Shown piece after piece: positions 51,627 through 60,586 of a DNA stretch of 64,000 nucleotides; position 1 is the first letter of the stretch; the number at the start of each line of letters is the position of its first letter. The DNA lies in NCBI RefSeq assembly GCF_018070575.1, contig NZ_JAGPXN010000002.1:124001-188000 (forward strand). The letters run 5' to 3'. This stretch comes from Micromonospora sp. C31. Lineage in GTDB: Bacteria; Actinomycetota; Actinomycetes; Mycobacteriales; Micromonosporaceae. Below the pieces are notes generated by a model that saw only the letters and a program-made list of their open reading frames with translations, made no database searches and had not been told where the DNA came from. A program made the translations under genes and the position numbers.

Positions 51627-53108
51627 TCAGTGGCGCACGAGCGCGTCGTACACCTCGGCGAACTGCGCGCGCCGCCGCGCGTAGTGCTCGACGTGCGCGG
51701 CCCGGGGCTCGTACGTCGCCCCGGTGGACCTGGGCGCGCGCGGGACGTCCGGTGCCAGCACGTGGAGCGCGAGCAGCGCCGTGCCGTGCTGCGTGGTGCG
51801 CCGCCGGGTCACGTGCGTGACGGGTCGCCCGAGCACGTCAGCGAGGATCTGGAGCCACTCGGGTTGGTCGTTGCTGACCCGCCCCGCTGCCGCGACCTGA
51901 AGGATCTGCGGGGCGGCCGGATGCAGCTCCTCGGCGACGCGCGCGTAGGTCAGGGCCACGCCCTCGGCGATGCCGCGGAACAGGGTGTCGGCGTCCGTGG
52001 CCGCCGACACGCCGCCGAGCACGGCGCGTGCCCCGCTGACCCAGCCTGGTGCGCGTTCACCCGTGAGGTACGGCAGCACGAGCGGCGTGGCGTCGCTCGG
52101 CGGCGCAGTGAGGACGCCCGCGAGCGCCGGGCTGAGGCGCAACGTGCTCTGCGCCCAGCTGACGGCGCGACCGACGTCGTTGATCGCCCCGCCGAGCAGC
52201 GTGCGTCCCGCATCGACCCGGTAGTTCCACAACCCGAAGGGCAGCGGCTCGGCAGGGCCGTCGAGCAGCACCCGCAACGCACCGCTGGTGGCGGTCGACG
52301 CGGTGAGCACCGTGGCGTCGGCCGCCCCCGACCCGATGTTGCTGGCGAAGCCGTCGGTGATGACGGGAAACCACACGGCCCGGGCGAGGGCGGGCCAGCG
52401 CGCCGGGGACGTTGCAGGCATCGGCTCCGTGACGTCCCGCGGCACGGAGAACTGTTCGGCGCCGACGCCGGCGGCAGCCAGCAACTCGGCGTCGAGCTCG
52501 CCGGTACGGCGGTCGAGCAGGCCGGTCCACGCCACCGTGGACGTCCCGGCGAGTGGTTGCCCGACCAGCCGAGCCAGCACGTACTCGCCCAGCGACCACC
52601 AGAGGGCGGCCCCAGCGACGACGCGCGGCTCCACGGCCGCGAGCCAGCGCAGGCGTGGGGCGTGGTAGCTCGTATGCAGGCGGGTGCCGGTGCGCTGCTG
52701 CACCGTCTGCTCGTCGAGTTCGTCCCGCAGCGCCGTCACCGCGTCGACGCTGCGCGAGTCGGCGTAGGTCAGGCACGGGGTCAGCGCGCGTCCGGCCGCG
52801 TCGACCGCGATCAGCGAGGCGGCGAAGGTGTCCATCGCGACGCCGGCGATGCGGGTTCCCAGCCGAGGGTCGCCGGTCACCGCGTCGAGAATCTGCTCGA
52901 CCTCCGCCGTCACCTGGTCGGGGTCGATGACCGAGGTGCCGTCGGCCGCGACGGTGAAGTTGTGCGGCACCTTGTGCTGCAGACCGTGGACCCGCCGGCC
53001 CGACGCGTCGTGCACGCCCCCACGGGCAGCGGTGGACCCGATGTCCAGCGCGAGGACCAGCGGGTCCAGCGCCGCGTCAAGGGTGACATCGTGGTCGGTC
53101 CGGGGCAT
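51627..53108 (-). CDS. FGGY-family carbohydrate kinase
   Basis: A 493-aa cytosolic kinase. The N-terminal domain carries the phosphate-binding LVLALDIGSTAARGGVHDASG; substrate-binding GVAMDTFAASLIAVDAAG and the FGGY signatures (LVLPYLTGERAPGWVSGARAVLGG, LQVAAAGRVSNDQPEWLQILADVLGRPV) are present. The closest branch is gluconokinase/xylulokinase-like, but the sugar cannot be assigned. The gene stands alone; no transporter or regulator gene adjoins it. Confidence 0.88.
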   Translation of the reverse strand: MPRTDHDVTLDAALDPLVLALDIGSTAARGGVHDASGRRVHGLQHKVPHNFTVAADGTSVIDPDQVTAEVEQILDAVTGDPRLGTRIAGVAMDTFAASLIAVDAAGRALTPCLTYADSRSVDAVTALRDELDEQTVQQRTGTRLHTSYHAPRLRWLAAVEPRVVAGAALWWSLGEYVLARLVGQPLAGTSTVAWTGLLDRRTGELDAELLAAAGVGAEQFSVPRDVTEPMPATSPARWPALARAVWFPVITDGFASNIGSGAADATVLTASTATSGALRVLLDGPAEPLPFGLWNYRVDAGRTLLGGAINDVGRAVSWAQSTLRLSPALAGVLTAPPSDATPLVLPYLTGERAPGWVSGARAVLGGVSAATDADTLFRGIAEGVALTYARVAEELHPAAPQILQVAAAGRVSNDQPEWLQILADVLGRPVTHVTRRRTTQHGTALLALHVLAPDVPRAPRSTGATYEPRAAHVEHYARRRAQFAEVYDALVRH

Positions 53109-53247
53109 CGTGGTCCTCGTCGTCGGCGGCGCGAGTCTCCGGCAACCCTAGTGCGGCGTCCACGACCGCCGCCGGGTGGGCGGCGGGGGTCCCGTCGGGA
53201 CCGGCCGGCTCCGAGAAGGTGCCGGCCGGCCGCCCGGCCCGGGCGGA

Positions 53248-54711
53248 TCAGACGATCTTGAGATTGGCCATCATGCCCATCGCGCTGTGGTCGACCATGT
53301 GGCAGTGGTACGGGTAGACCCCGCGCCAGGTGTCGAAGGTGGCCTGGAGCCGCACGCTCTGCCCGGGCCAGACGATCACGGTGTCCTTCAGGCCGGACTC
53401 GGTGGGATCGGCCGGTGCGCCGTTGCGGCCGAGCACCCGGAACTGCACCAGGTGCATGTGGAAGTTGTGCGGCATGAAGGCGTTGGCGTTGGTGACCGTC
53501 CACTCCTCGGTGCTGCCCCAGGCGATGGTGGTGTCGATCCGGGCCGGATCGAAGACCTTCCCGTCGATGTACGCCTGGTGCCCACCGGAGCCCGGCTCGT
53601 CCATCCGCAGCTCGATGTTGCGGCGTACGGTCGGCGTGGGCAGCGGAGGCAGGGTGCGCAACCGCTGCGGCACCGAAGTGCGGTCCCGCCCCTTCGCCCG
53701 TACGACGTCGAAGCGCATCACCTGGCCTACCTGCTCGGCCGGGCCCGGCCCCATCAGGTTCTGCAGCACCACCGAGGTGCCCGGCTGGTAGCGGGCGAAA
53801 TCGATCACCACGTCGAGCCGTTCGCCGGGCGAGAACAACAGGTGCTGCATGGTGACCGGCGCCTCCAGCAGGCCGCCGTCGGAACCGATCACCGTGATGT
53901 CCCCGCCGTCGGCGAGCCGCAGCAGGAAGAACCGCAGGTTGCTGGAGTTGACCAGGCGGAAGCGGTAGCGGCGGGCCTGCACCTCGAAGCGCGGCCAGGG
54001 CCGCCCGTTGACCAGCAGGGTGGTCCGGTTGTCGGCGTCGTCCATGTTCCAGACCAGCTGGGCGTTGGCGTCCAGGTGCGCGTCGCGCAGCACCAGCGGG
54101 ACGTCGAACCGGCCGCGGGGCAACGGAAGCGCCGCCTCGGTGCGGTCGGTGAGCAGGTAGAGGCTGGCCAGGCCCCGGTAGAGGTGCTCGGCCTCCATGT
54201 GGTGGGTGTGGTCGTGCATCCAGAGGGTGGCGTGCGGCTGCCGGTTCGGATAGGTGTAGACCCGCTCGCCGCCGGGCGGAATCGTGGCGTCGCCCGAGCC
54301 GTCGTCGCCGGGAGCGGTGGCGCCGCCGTGCAGGTGCACCGCCGTCGGCATGTTCAGCCGGTTGCGCTGGCGTACCACCACCCGGCGACCCGACGTGGCG
54401 CGGATCGTCGGGCCGGGCAGGTCGCCGTTGTAGGTGTACACCTCGGTGCGGGTGCCCGGCACGATCTCCAGGCGCCTGCGGTGCATGGTGACCGAGTAGT
54501 AGTCGGTGGTGGCGGTCCGCAGCACCGGACGCAGGGTCTGCGGCACGGTCAACGGGACGGTGAACGGGGCCACGGGCGGGGGCGTCGGGGCGGCGACCCC
54601 TGCCGCTGCGGGGGCTGCGCCCAACCGTCCCGCGAGGCTGGCCAGGCCACTGGTCGCCCCGATGATGCCCGACGCCGCGCCGAGGCGCAGCAGTTGACGA
54701 CGAGTGGACAA
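53248..54711 (-). CDS. Tat-exported multicopper oxidase
   Basis: A 487-aa protein. The start is the TTG at 54711: GAAGGGA lies five bases upstream and STRRQLLRLGAASGIIG directly follows as a Tat signal; an earlier GTG (54789) would bury it. All copper ligand segments are present: AVHLHGG, WMHDHTHHMEA, HNFHMHLVQF and YHCHMVDHSAMGMM, giving one type 1 and the trinuclear centre. With the CotA/bilirubin-oxidase-like spacing, it oxidises phenols, metals or bilirubin-like substrates using oxygen. Repeated CCCCTA motifs lie upstream. Confidence 0.92.
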   Translation of the reverse strand: MSTRRQLLRLGAASGIIGATSGLASLAGRLGAAPAAAGVAAPTPPPVAPFTVPLTVPQTLRPVLRTATTDYYSVTMHRRRLEIVPGTRTEVYTYNGDLPGPTIRATSGRRVVVRQRNRLNMPTAVHLHGGATAPGDDGSGDATIPPGGERVYTYPNRQPHATLWMHDHTHHMEAEHLYRGLASLYLLTDRTEAALPLPRGRFDVPLVLRDAHLDANAQLVWNMDDADNRTTLLVNGRPWPRFEVQARRYRFRLVNSSNLRFFLLRLADGGDITVIGSDGGLLEAPVTMQHLLFSPGERLDVVIDFARYQPGTSVVLQNLMGPGPAEQVGQVMRFDVVRAKGRDRTSVPQRLRTLPPLPTPTVRRNIELRMDEPGSGGHQAYIDGKVFDPARIDTTIAWGSTEEWTVTNANAFMPHNFHMHLVQFRVLGRNGAPADPTESGLKDTVIVWPGQSVRLQATFDTWRGVYPYHCHMVDHSAMGMMANLKIV

Positions 54712-55042
54712 GGCAGTCCCTTCCGAGAGGGTTCGCGAGAGTTCCCGCAGACGCCGCCGGCTGGTGGGCCGGGCGGTCGTCGCAGGCACGATGATGCCGG
54801 CAATCCCACAGGGAGGAGACCCCTACTGACCGCACACCTGGACACGCCCCTATGGGTCGCATGCCCCTACGGATGGCAGGGCGGGTGGGCGGGACGGGTG
54901 TGTGGAGGCGCCGGTGGATCTCGCGGGCGACGATGGGCCGCCGAGGTGACGAGGCGTGCCGTACGGTCGATCGCGGGCGGTCGCCCCGCCCGGCCGCCCG
55001 CACACTGACCGTACGCAGTCGTCAACCCACGGAGGCAGCCCC
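54712..55042. other. 331-bp divergent promoter region (multicopper oxidase / VOC protein)
   Basis: No gene supported. Three CCCCTA motifs (54820-54825, 54847-54852, 54864-54869; TAGGGG towards the oxidase) lie 110-160 bp upstream of the oxidase start and may be a metal-responsive regulator site. Confidence 0.35.
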
Positions 55043-55447
55043 ATGCGGTATGCGCCCGTCGTCGTCGCCCTGCCGATCGCCGACCGTCCGACCTCGTACC
55101 GCTTCTACTCGGAGGGGCTCGGCCTGGCGGCCGTCGGCGAGCCGGCCGAGGACGGCGTCCCCGAGCCCTTGCAGTACGCGCTCAACGAGGGCCTCCGCGT
55201 CATGCTGGTGCCCACCGGCGGCTTCGGCTGGGTCATCGGTGGCCACGAGGTGGCCCGGCGCGGGCAGAGCGAGTGCGTCGTCAGCCTCCCGGCCGCGACG
55301 CCGGCCGAGGTCGACGAACTCGTCGGGCGGGCCCGGGCCGCCGGCGCGGAGGTCGTCGTCGAGCCGGGCGCGCAGCCGTGGGGCTACACGGGCACCTTCG
55401 CCGACCCGGACGGCCACCTGTGGACGGTGCTCGCGGAGGCGCGCTGA
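55043..55447 (+). CDS. VOC-superfamily (glyoxalase-fold) protein
   Basis: A 134-aa protein; ATG at 55043 with GGAGG seven bases upstream. Typical VOC features are VVVALPIADRPTSYRFYSEGLGLAAVGE, an internal second module from about 75, and the end PWGYTGTFADPDGHLWTVLAE with the conserved Asp-Pro-Asp-Gly-His. It may act as a glyoxalase, dioxygenase or bleomycin-resistance-like binding protein. Substrate unknown. Confidence 0.88.
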   Translation: MRYAPVVVALPIADRPTSYRFYSEGLGLAAVGEPAEDGVPEPLQYALNEGLRVMLVPTGGFGWVIGGHEVARRGQSECVVSLPAATPAEVDELVGRARAAGAEVVVEPGAQPWGYTGTFADPDGHLWTVLAEAR

Positions 55448-55471
55448 CGCCGCCCGGCCGGACCCCGGACG

Positions 55472-55510
55472 AGCGGACGGCCCGGGTCACGAGGACCCGG
55501 GCCGTCCGCT
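55472..55510. terminator. 17-bp bidirectional hairpin terminator
   Basis: A perfect stem 55472-55488 with 55494-55510 (arm AGCGGACGGCCCGGGTC), loop 5, between the converging VOC and SRPBCC genes. Confidence 0.8.
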
Positions 55511-55534
55511 GACAGGGGAGGCGTCCGAGAGAGA

Positions 55535-56257
55535 TCAGAGAACGCGGGGCTGCCCGGCGATGCGGGGGTCCGGAGCGACCTCGACCTCGGTCACCACGTA
55601 CTCCGTCTCGGTCGTCGTGGCGGTGGTCGGCCGGGCGTCCTCGTCGGTGTCGGAGCGGCGCTTCGCAGCCGCGGCGGCCCCGGCCGCTGCGACCCCGGCC
55701 ACGGCGGCGCCCGCCGCCACCGCCTTGCCGGACACGCCGGCGCTGCCGCTGTCGCCGCGGGTGGCGGCGGCGTGCTCGACGCCCGGGGTGCCGACACCGA
55801 CGCCGCTGTCGACCGTGCCGCGCCAGGCGCCGGTCTCGACGCCCCGCTCCTCGATGTACGTCTTGAACTTCCGCAGGTCGGATTCGGCCTGCCGCTCGAT
55901 GACGTTGAGCTTGTCGCCGGCCTTCTCGAGCATGCCCTCGGGCTCGTACTCCAGGTGCAGCCGGACCATGGTGCGGTCGGCGTCGACGGGCTGGAAGTAG
56001 ACCGCCCCGGCGTTGGTCACGCCCTCGGTGGCCGCCCAGGCCACCTTCTGGTCGGGCACCTGCTCCAGGACCTTGGCGTCCCACTCGCGCTGGACGCCAC
56101 CGATCTCGGCGACCCAGTGCATCCGCTTGTCGTCGAGCTGGCGCACCTCACGCACGCCACCCATGAAGCGGGGGAACTCCTCGAACTGCGTCCACTGGTT
56201 GTAGGCGGTGCTGACCGGAACCTGTACTTCGATGGACTTCTCGACCTTCGTGGTCAT
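55535..56257 (-). CDS. SRPBCC (cyclase/dehydrase) family protein
   Basis: A 240-aa protein with AGGAGGACC upstream of its ATG. The N-terminal 145 residues are a START/SRPBCC fold: TTKVEKSIEVQVPVSTAYNQWTQFEEFPRFMGGVREV and VNAG/PVDADRTMVRLHLEYEPEG. The rest is Ala/Gly-rich, with a hydrophobic GKAVAAGAAVAGVAAAGAAAAA stretch near 180 that may be a membrane anchor, and an acidic tail. These proteins bind lipids or hydrophobic ligands and are common near stress genes in actinomycetes. Confidence 0.87.
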   Translation of the reverse strand: MTTKVEKSIEVQVPVSTAYNQWTQFEEFPRFMGGVREVRQLDDKRMHWVAEIGGVQREWDAKVLEQVPDQKVAWAATEGVTNAGAVYFQPVDADRTMVRLHLEYEPEGMLEKAGDKLNVIERQAESDLRKFKTYIEERGVETGAWRGTVDSGVGVGTPGVEHAAATRGDSGSAGVSGKAVAAGAAVAGVAAAGAAAAAKRRSDTDEDARPTTATTTETEYVVTEVEVAPDPRIAGQPRVL

Positions 56258-56407
56258 GGTTGGTCCTCCTCTTCAGGTCGAACCGCTCTCGTTCGGTGGG
56301 AGAGCCGTCCTCGTCTGAACAAACTCCTACCCTCGGCCGCGGCGCTAAATCGCCGACCTGCCGGGACACCACACGGGAGGGCCACGGCGCACCCCCGGCC
56401 CGGCCGG

Positions 56408-56638
56408 TCAGGCGGCCTGCTCGGGGAGCCCGCGCAGGCGCCGGACCGGCGAGAAGGCCACCCACAGCACCCCCGCGAGCGCGCCCGTCGTCGCGATCCA
56501 GAGCGCCGGCCGGACGCCGAGGGCGGTCCCGAGCGCGCCGCCGAGCAGCGCGCCGATCGGCCGGATGCCGTAGTTGACCGTGCGCCGGGCCCCGGTCACC
56601 CGGGCCAGCAGCGCCGGCGGGGTGAGCGCGGTCTGCAC
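56408..56638 (-). pseudogene. C-terminal fragment of an MFS transporter
   Basis: Only the last 76 residues remain: QTALTPPALLARVTGARRTVNYGIRPIGALLGGALGTALG... PVRRLRGLPEQAA, which matches the end of an enterobactin-exporter-like MFS protein (two final membrane helices). The coding sequence stops abruptly upstream against the PNPOx gene; ten or so helices are missing. It is a deletion remnant. Confidence 0.7.
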
Positions 56639-56678
56639 CGAGCCGCCGGCCGCGGGGCCCGGGGCGGGCGGGGCGGCT

Positions 56679-57296
56679 TCAGGTGTAGATGGTGGTGGCG
56701 TATCGCGGGCCGTAGTGGCGTTCCAGGTCGGCCAGGCTCTCCGCCGGGTTCTCGACCTCCTTGATCAGCCGGGCCCGGGAGGGCAGCGAGTCCGGCTGCC
56801 AGCTCTCCGGCTGCCACAGCCGCGAGCGCAGGAACGCCTTCGCGCAGTGGTAGAAGATCTGCTCGATCTCCACCACCACGGCGAGGACCGGGCGGTGCCC
56901 TTCGACCACCATGTCGTCGAACCACGGGGCGTCGCGGACCAGACGGGCCCGGCCGTTGATCCGCAGCGTGTCGGTGCGCCCGGGAATCAGGAAGATCAAC
57001 CCGACGTGCGGGTTGTCCAGGATGTTGCGGTAGCCGTCGGCACGCCGGTTGCCCGGCCGCTCCGGGACGGCGATGGTCCGCTCGTCCAGCACCATCGCGA
57101 AGCCGGGCGGGTCGCCCTTCGGCGAGACGTCGCAGCTGCCGTCCGCGCCCGCCGTCGCCACCAGACAGAACGGTGACGCGGCCAGCCAGTCCCGGTCGCG
57201 TGCGTGCAGGACGGGCCGCTCCTTGACCAGCGCCCGCGGCATCGGCGCCCCCAGCAGCTCGCGCAGTTCCTCGTGCGAGGTGATCTCCACCGTCAC
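56679..57296 (-). CDS. Pyridoxamine 5'-phosphate oxidase-like FMN-binding protein
   Basis: A 205-aa protein starting at the GTG at 57296 with GGAGG five bases upstream. Its FMN-binding split-barrel landmarks are WLAASPFCLVATAGADGSCDVSPKGDPPGFAMVLDERT, RADGYRNILDNPHVGLIFLIPGRTDTLRINGRARL and CAKAFLRSRLW. It belongs to the MSMEG_1061-type general PNPOx family, which includes F420- and FMN-dependent reductases, rather than true PdxH. It may detoxify small compounds. Confidence 0.88.
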   Translation of the reverse strand: MTVEITSHEELRELLGAPMPRALVKERPVLHARDRDWLAASPFCLVATAGADGSCDVSPKGDPPGFAMVLDERTIAVPERPGNRRADGYRNILDNPHVGLIFLIPGRTDTLRINGRARLVRDAPWFDDMVVEGHRPVLAVVVEIEQIFYHCAKAFLRSRLWQPESWQPDSLPSRARLIKEVENPAESLADLERHYGPRYATTIYT

Positions 57297-57443
57297 GTGA
57301 TCCTCCCCCGTGCGTTGACCCCGGTGGCGGCGTACCCGTCGTCCGTGAGCCCAGGAGAGCGCGACCAGCGCGAGGTTTGTCCCTCCGGGCCGAGGGTACC
57401 GCCTCACCCGACCCGCCCGGAGAGACCGAGCAGTGGAGGCCCG

Positions 57444-57947
57444 ATGGAGAGCCGACTCAAGGTGCTGGGCCATCCCGTCCACCCGATGCTGGTCATGTTC
57501 CCCGTCGGCCTGCTGGCCACCGCGGTCCTGTTCGACCTGGTGGACACCGTCGGCGGACCGGACTTCCTCGGCGAGGTCGCGTACTGGAACATCACCGTCG
57601 GCCTGGTCGGCGGACTGCTGGCCGCGGCGGCCGGGACGTTCGACCTGCTCGCCATCCCGTCGGGCACCCGCGCGAAGCGGGTGGCGCTGACCCACGCCGC
57701 CGCCAACGTGGCCGTGATCCTGCTCTTCGCCGCGATCTGGGCGGTCCGGCTCAACGCCGACTCCCGGGCCGCCGGCGGCGCGCTGATCGCCATCGAGGTG
57801 GTCGCGCTGGCCATCCTCGGCGTCAGCGCCTGGCTGGGCGGGGAGCTGGTCGACCGGCTCGGCGTCGGCGTGGACCGGGAGGCCGGGCTGGACGCGCCCA
57901 GCTCGCTGCGACCCCCGGCGGCCACCCGGCGGATCGGAGAGGTGTAG
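57444..57947 (+). CDS. DUF2231 membrane protein
   Basis: A 167-aa protein with GGAGG just upstream of its ATG. The distinctive start MESRLKVLGHPVHPMLVMFPVGLLATAVLFDLV (His-Pro-x-His) and four hydrophobic helices (PVGLLATAVLFDL; ITVGLVGGLLAAAAGTFDLLA; AAANVAVILLFAAIWAV; GGALIAIEVVALAILGVSAWLG) define DUF2231. Function unknown; members often lie with stress genes. The Hsp20 gene follows after 32 bases. Confidence 0.9.
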   Translation: MESRLKVLGHPVHPMLVMFPVGLLATAVLFDLVDTVGGPDFLGEVAYWNITVGLVGGLLAAAAGTFDLLAIPSGTRAKRVALTHAAANVAVILLFAAIWAVRLNADSRAAGGALIAIEVVALAILGVSAWLGGELVDRLGVGVDREAGLDAPSSLRPPAATRRIGEV

Positions 57948-57979
57948 ATGGGCGTGCGGATCATCAGGGGAGGGGCGGC

Positions 57980-58528
57980 ATGAGCGAGCAGAGCGGCGGG
58001 TCCGGCCGGGGCTGGCGCGGCCGGCAGCAGGGCTGGGACCCGATGGGCGAACTCCAGTCGCTGCGGTCGGAGCTGAGCCGGCTGGTCGGCGGCCGGACCG
58101 GGTCGGCGGACGTCGAGCTGAGCGAGACCGCCGACGGCTGGGAGGTCGTGGTACGGCTGCCCGGGGTGGCGCCGGAGGAGGTGGCGGTCGAGCTGGACGA
58201 CCGCGAACTCTGCGTCCGGGCCCGCTCCGAGGCCGAGGTCAACGCCGACCACGGCATCCCCGGCGGCTTCGAGACCCGGGGCTTCGAGTACCGGGTCGAC
58301 CTGCCGTCCCGGGTGGACCCCGACGCCATCGACGCGGTCATGGACCACGGCCTGCTCCGGGTGCGGCTGCCCCGGGCCGCCCGGCCCGCGCCGCGCACCA
58401 TCACCGTCGGCCGCACCGGCCCCCGACCCGCCGGCCCCGCCGGGGGTACGCCGACCGTCGTCGACCCGGCCGCGGACCGGGAGATGCACCGCCCGGACAT
58501 CGCCCTCGACGAGACCGACCGGCCGTAG
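57980..58528 (+). CDS. Hsp20 family small heat shock protein
   Basis: A 182-aa chaperone. An alpha-crystallin domain (about 40-130) has VELSETADGWEVVVRLPGVAPEEVAVELDDRELCVRARSE and the A-x-x-x-n-G-v-L-type MDHGLLRVRLPRAA ending. GGGGAGGGG precedes the ATG. It prevents aggregation of heat-denatured proteins, probably as an oligomer. It clusters with DUF2231 and PNPOx genes. The disordered tail ends in an acidic sequence. Confidence 0.92.
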   Translation: MSEQSGGSGRGWRGRQQGWDPMGELQSLRSELSRLVGGRTGSADVELSETADGWEVVVRLPGVAPEEVAVELDDRELCVRARSEAEVNADHGIPGGFETRGFEYRVDLPSRVDPDAIDAVMDHGLLRVRLPRAARPAPRTITVGRTGPRPAGPAGGTPTVVDPAADREMHRPDIALDETDRP

Positions 58529-58536
58529 CGAGCCGC

Positions 58537-59658
58537 GTGGTCACCCCGGACCTGCTCGGCCCGGCGACCGGGCGCGTGCCCGACGTCGAGCGGATCGCCG
58601 TGCTGCGCGCCAACGCGCTCGGCGACTTCATCTTCGTCCTGCCGGCGCTGGACGCGTTGCGGGCCGCGTACCCGGAGGCGGAGATCGTGCTGCTCGGCGC
58701 GCCGTGGCACGCGAAGCTCTGGCGCGAGCGGCCCGGGCCGGTGGACCGTGTGCTGGTGGTGCCGCCCACGCCGGGGATCCGGGGCGCCGACCCGGGCGAG
58801 CCGGAGTCGACGCTGGACGACTTCCTCGCCGCCGCCCGTACGGAACGCTTCGACCTGGCGTTGCAGCTGCACGGCGGTGGCGCCAACTCCAACCCGTTCG
58901 TCGCCGCCCTCGGCGCCCGGGTCACCGCCGGGCTGCGCGCCGGGGACGCGCCGCCACTGGACCGCTGGATCCGGTACGTCTACTACCAGCACGAGGTGAT
59001 CCGCTACCTGGAGGTGGCGGCGCTGGTCGGCGCGGGCGCCGCCACGATCGTGCCGACGCTGACCGTGACCGACGCCGACCGGGCCGAGGCGGCCGACGTG
59101 CTCGGCCCGGCGCGGCGGCCGAGGGTGGCGCTGCACCCCGGCGCCACGGACACCCGCCGGCGGTGGCCCGCCGAACGCTTCGCCGAGGTGGCCCGCGAGC
59201 TGGTCGGCGACGGGTACGAGGTGCTGGTCACCGGCACCCCCGCCGAGCAGGAGGTGGTGGACCGGGTGGTCGCGGCGGCCGGGGTGCCCCTCCGGCCGCA
59301 GGTGGGCACGCTCAGCCTCGGCGGGCTGGCCGGCTGCTACGCCGACTGCGAACTGGTGGTCTCCAACGACACCGGCCCGCTGCACCTGGCCGCCGCCGTG
59401 GGCACCGCGACCGTCGGCATCTACTGGGTCGGCAACCTGATCACCGTGGCGAACCTGCTGCGCGGCCGGCACCGGCCGATCTGCTCGTGGACGGTGCGCT
59501 GCCCGGTCTGCGAGGTGGACTGCACCCCGGGCATCTACCCGCACCGCCCCGGCGACGGCGAGTGCCCCCACCGGGACTCCTTCGTCACCGACGTGCCGGT
59601 GGTCGAGGTCGTGGAGGCGGCCCGCGAGCTGCTCCGCCCGGAACCCGGCGCCCCCTGA
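58537..59658 (+). CDS. Family 9 glycosyltransferase (heptosyltransferase-like)
   Basis: A 373-aa GT-B enzyme starting at a GTG eight bases after Hsp20 ends. The N-terminal domain has IAVLRANALGDFIFVLPALDALRAAYPEAEIVLLG; the C-terminal half has VALHPGATDTRRRWPAERFAEVAREL and LVVSNDTGPLHLAAAVGTATVGIYW, the GT9 nucleotide-sugar binding signature (D-T-G-P-x-H). A cysteine cluster near the end (RCPVCEVDC) may bind metal. GT9 enzymes transfer heptose in Gram-negative LPS; here, next to an HldE-like gene, it may modify a surface glycan or secondary metabolite. Confidence 0.9.
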   Translation: MVTPDLLGPATGRVPDVERIAVLRANALGDFIFVLPALDALRAAYPEAEIVLLGAPWHAKLWRERPGPVDRVLVVPPTPGIRGADPGEPESTLDDFLAAARTERFDLALQLHGGGANSNPFVAALGARVTAGLRAGDAPPLDRWIRYVYYQHEVIRYLEVAALVGAGAATIVPTLTVTDADRAEAADVLGPARRPRVALHPGATDTRRRWPAERFAEVARELVGDGYEVLVTGTPAEQEVVDRVVAAAGVPLRPQVGTLSLGGLAGCYADCELVVSNDTGPLHLAAAVGTATVGIYWVGNLITVANLLRGRHRPICSWTVRCPVCEVDCTPGIYPHRPGDGECPHRDSFVTDVPVVEVVEAARELLRPEPGAP

Positions 59659-59707
59659 GCGCCCGGGTCCGTCGGCGCCGCCGCGCGGCCGGACGCCCGC
59701 GTCGGTG

Positions 59708-60586
59708 TCAGGCCGGCTGGGTCGTCTCCTCCTCGGCGAGCACGACCTCCCACGCCTCCACGTCCCGGTCGGTGACCGTGGTCGGCGACTCCAGGTGGTA
59801 CGCGCCGCTGGGCAGGACACCGGCGCCGCCGAAGCGCGCCAGCACGGCGAGCTGGGCGGCGACGTCCTCGCCCTGGTGCTTCTCGTGCACCCGCCGCCAG
59901 AAGTCGAACCCGCCGGAGTCGACCAGCTTCGCCCGGTCGTAGAGCACGCAGCCGCCGATCCAGGACACCTTGTACGCCCGCCAGGCGCCCGGCGGCAGGT
60001 TCAGCTCGCGCGTGACGTGCAGCAGGTTCGCCGCCGGATGGATCGACGCCCGGTCCCACTCGGGGGTGCCCGGCCGGATCCGTTCCGGGACGGGCCGCCC
60101 ACCCCACTCCTCGTAGTGCCGGTGCGTCTCCGGCCGGACGTCGTCGGCGTACGACAGCCCGTGCACCGCGTTGCCGACGAAGCCGCAGCCCAGCTCCCCG
60201 ATGGCGGTGACCAGCCGACGCAGCGTCCCCGGCTCCAGCCAGACGTCGTCGTCGAGGCAGAGCACGTACCGGGCGGCGGACGCGGCCAGCAGGTACGCCC
60301 GGTGCTCGGCCAGCCCGCGCCGGGGCAGCCGGCGGGTCAGCAGCACCGGGTGCCCCCGGTGGCGCAGCATCCGGACCATGGTGGCCGCCGCCGGATGCCG
60401 GTACGCGGCGTCGCCGTCGGACTGGTCGCTGACCACCACCCCGAAGCCGGGCACGCCCTCCTGGGCGGCCAGCCCGGAGAGGGTGACGGCCAGCTCGGCG
60501 GGGCGGTTGCGAGTCGGGATCAGCACGTCGAGCAGCCGCTCCGCGCGGAACCCGCCGGCTGTGCCGAGGTCGAGCGGGCGGTTCAC
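59708..60586 (-). CDS. Family 2 glycosyltransferase
   Basis: A 292-aa protein. The GTG at 60586 overlaps the preceding hldE stop (GTGA), implying coupling. GT-A features: LLDVLIPTRNRPAELAVTLSGLAAQ, the metal-binding YVLCLDDDVWLEPGTLRRLVTAIGE (Asp-Asp-Asp), and WIGGCVLYDRAKLVDSGGFDFWRRVHEKHQGEDVA acceptor region. Probably works in the same glycan pathway as GT9 and HldE. Confidence 0.9.
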   Translation of the reverse strand: MNRPLDLGTAGGFRAERLLDVLIPTRNRPAELAVTLSGLAAQEGVPGFGVVVSDQSDGDAAYRHPAAATMVRMLRHRGHPVLLTRRLPRRGLAEHRAYLLAASAARYVLCLDDDVWLEPGTLRRLVTAIGELGCGFVGNAVHGLSYADDVRPETHRHYEEWGGRPVPERIRPGTPEWDRASIHPAANLLHVTRELNLPPGAWRAYKVSWIGGCVLYDRAKLVDSGGFDFWRRVHEKHQGEDVAAQLAVLARFGGAGVLPSGAYHLESPTTVTDRDVEAWEVVLAEEETTQPA

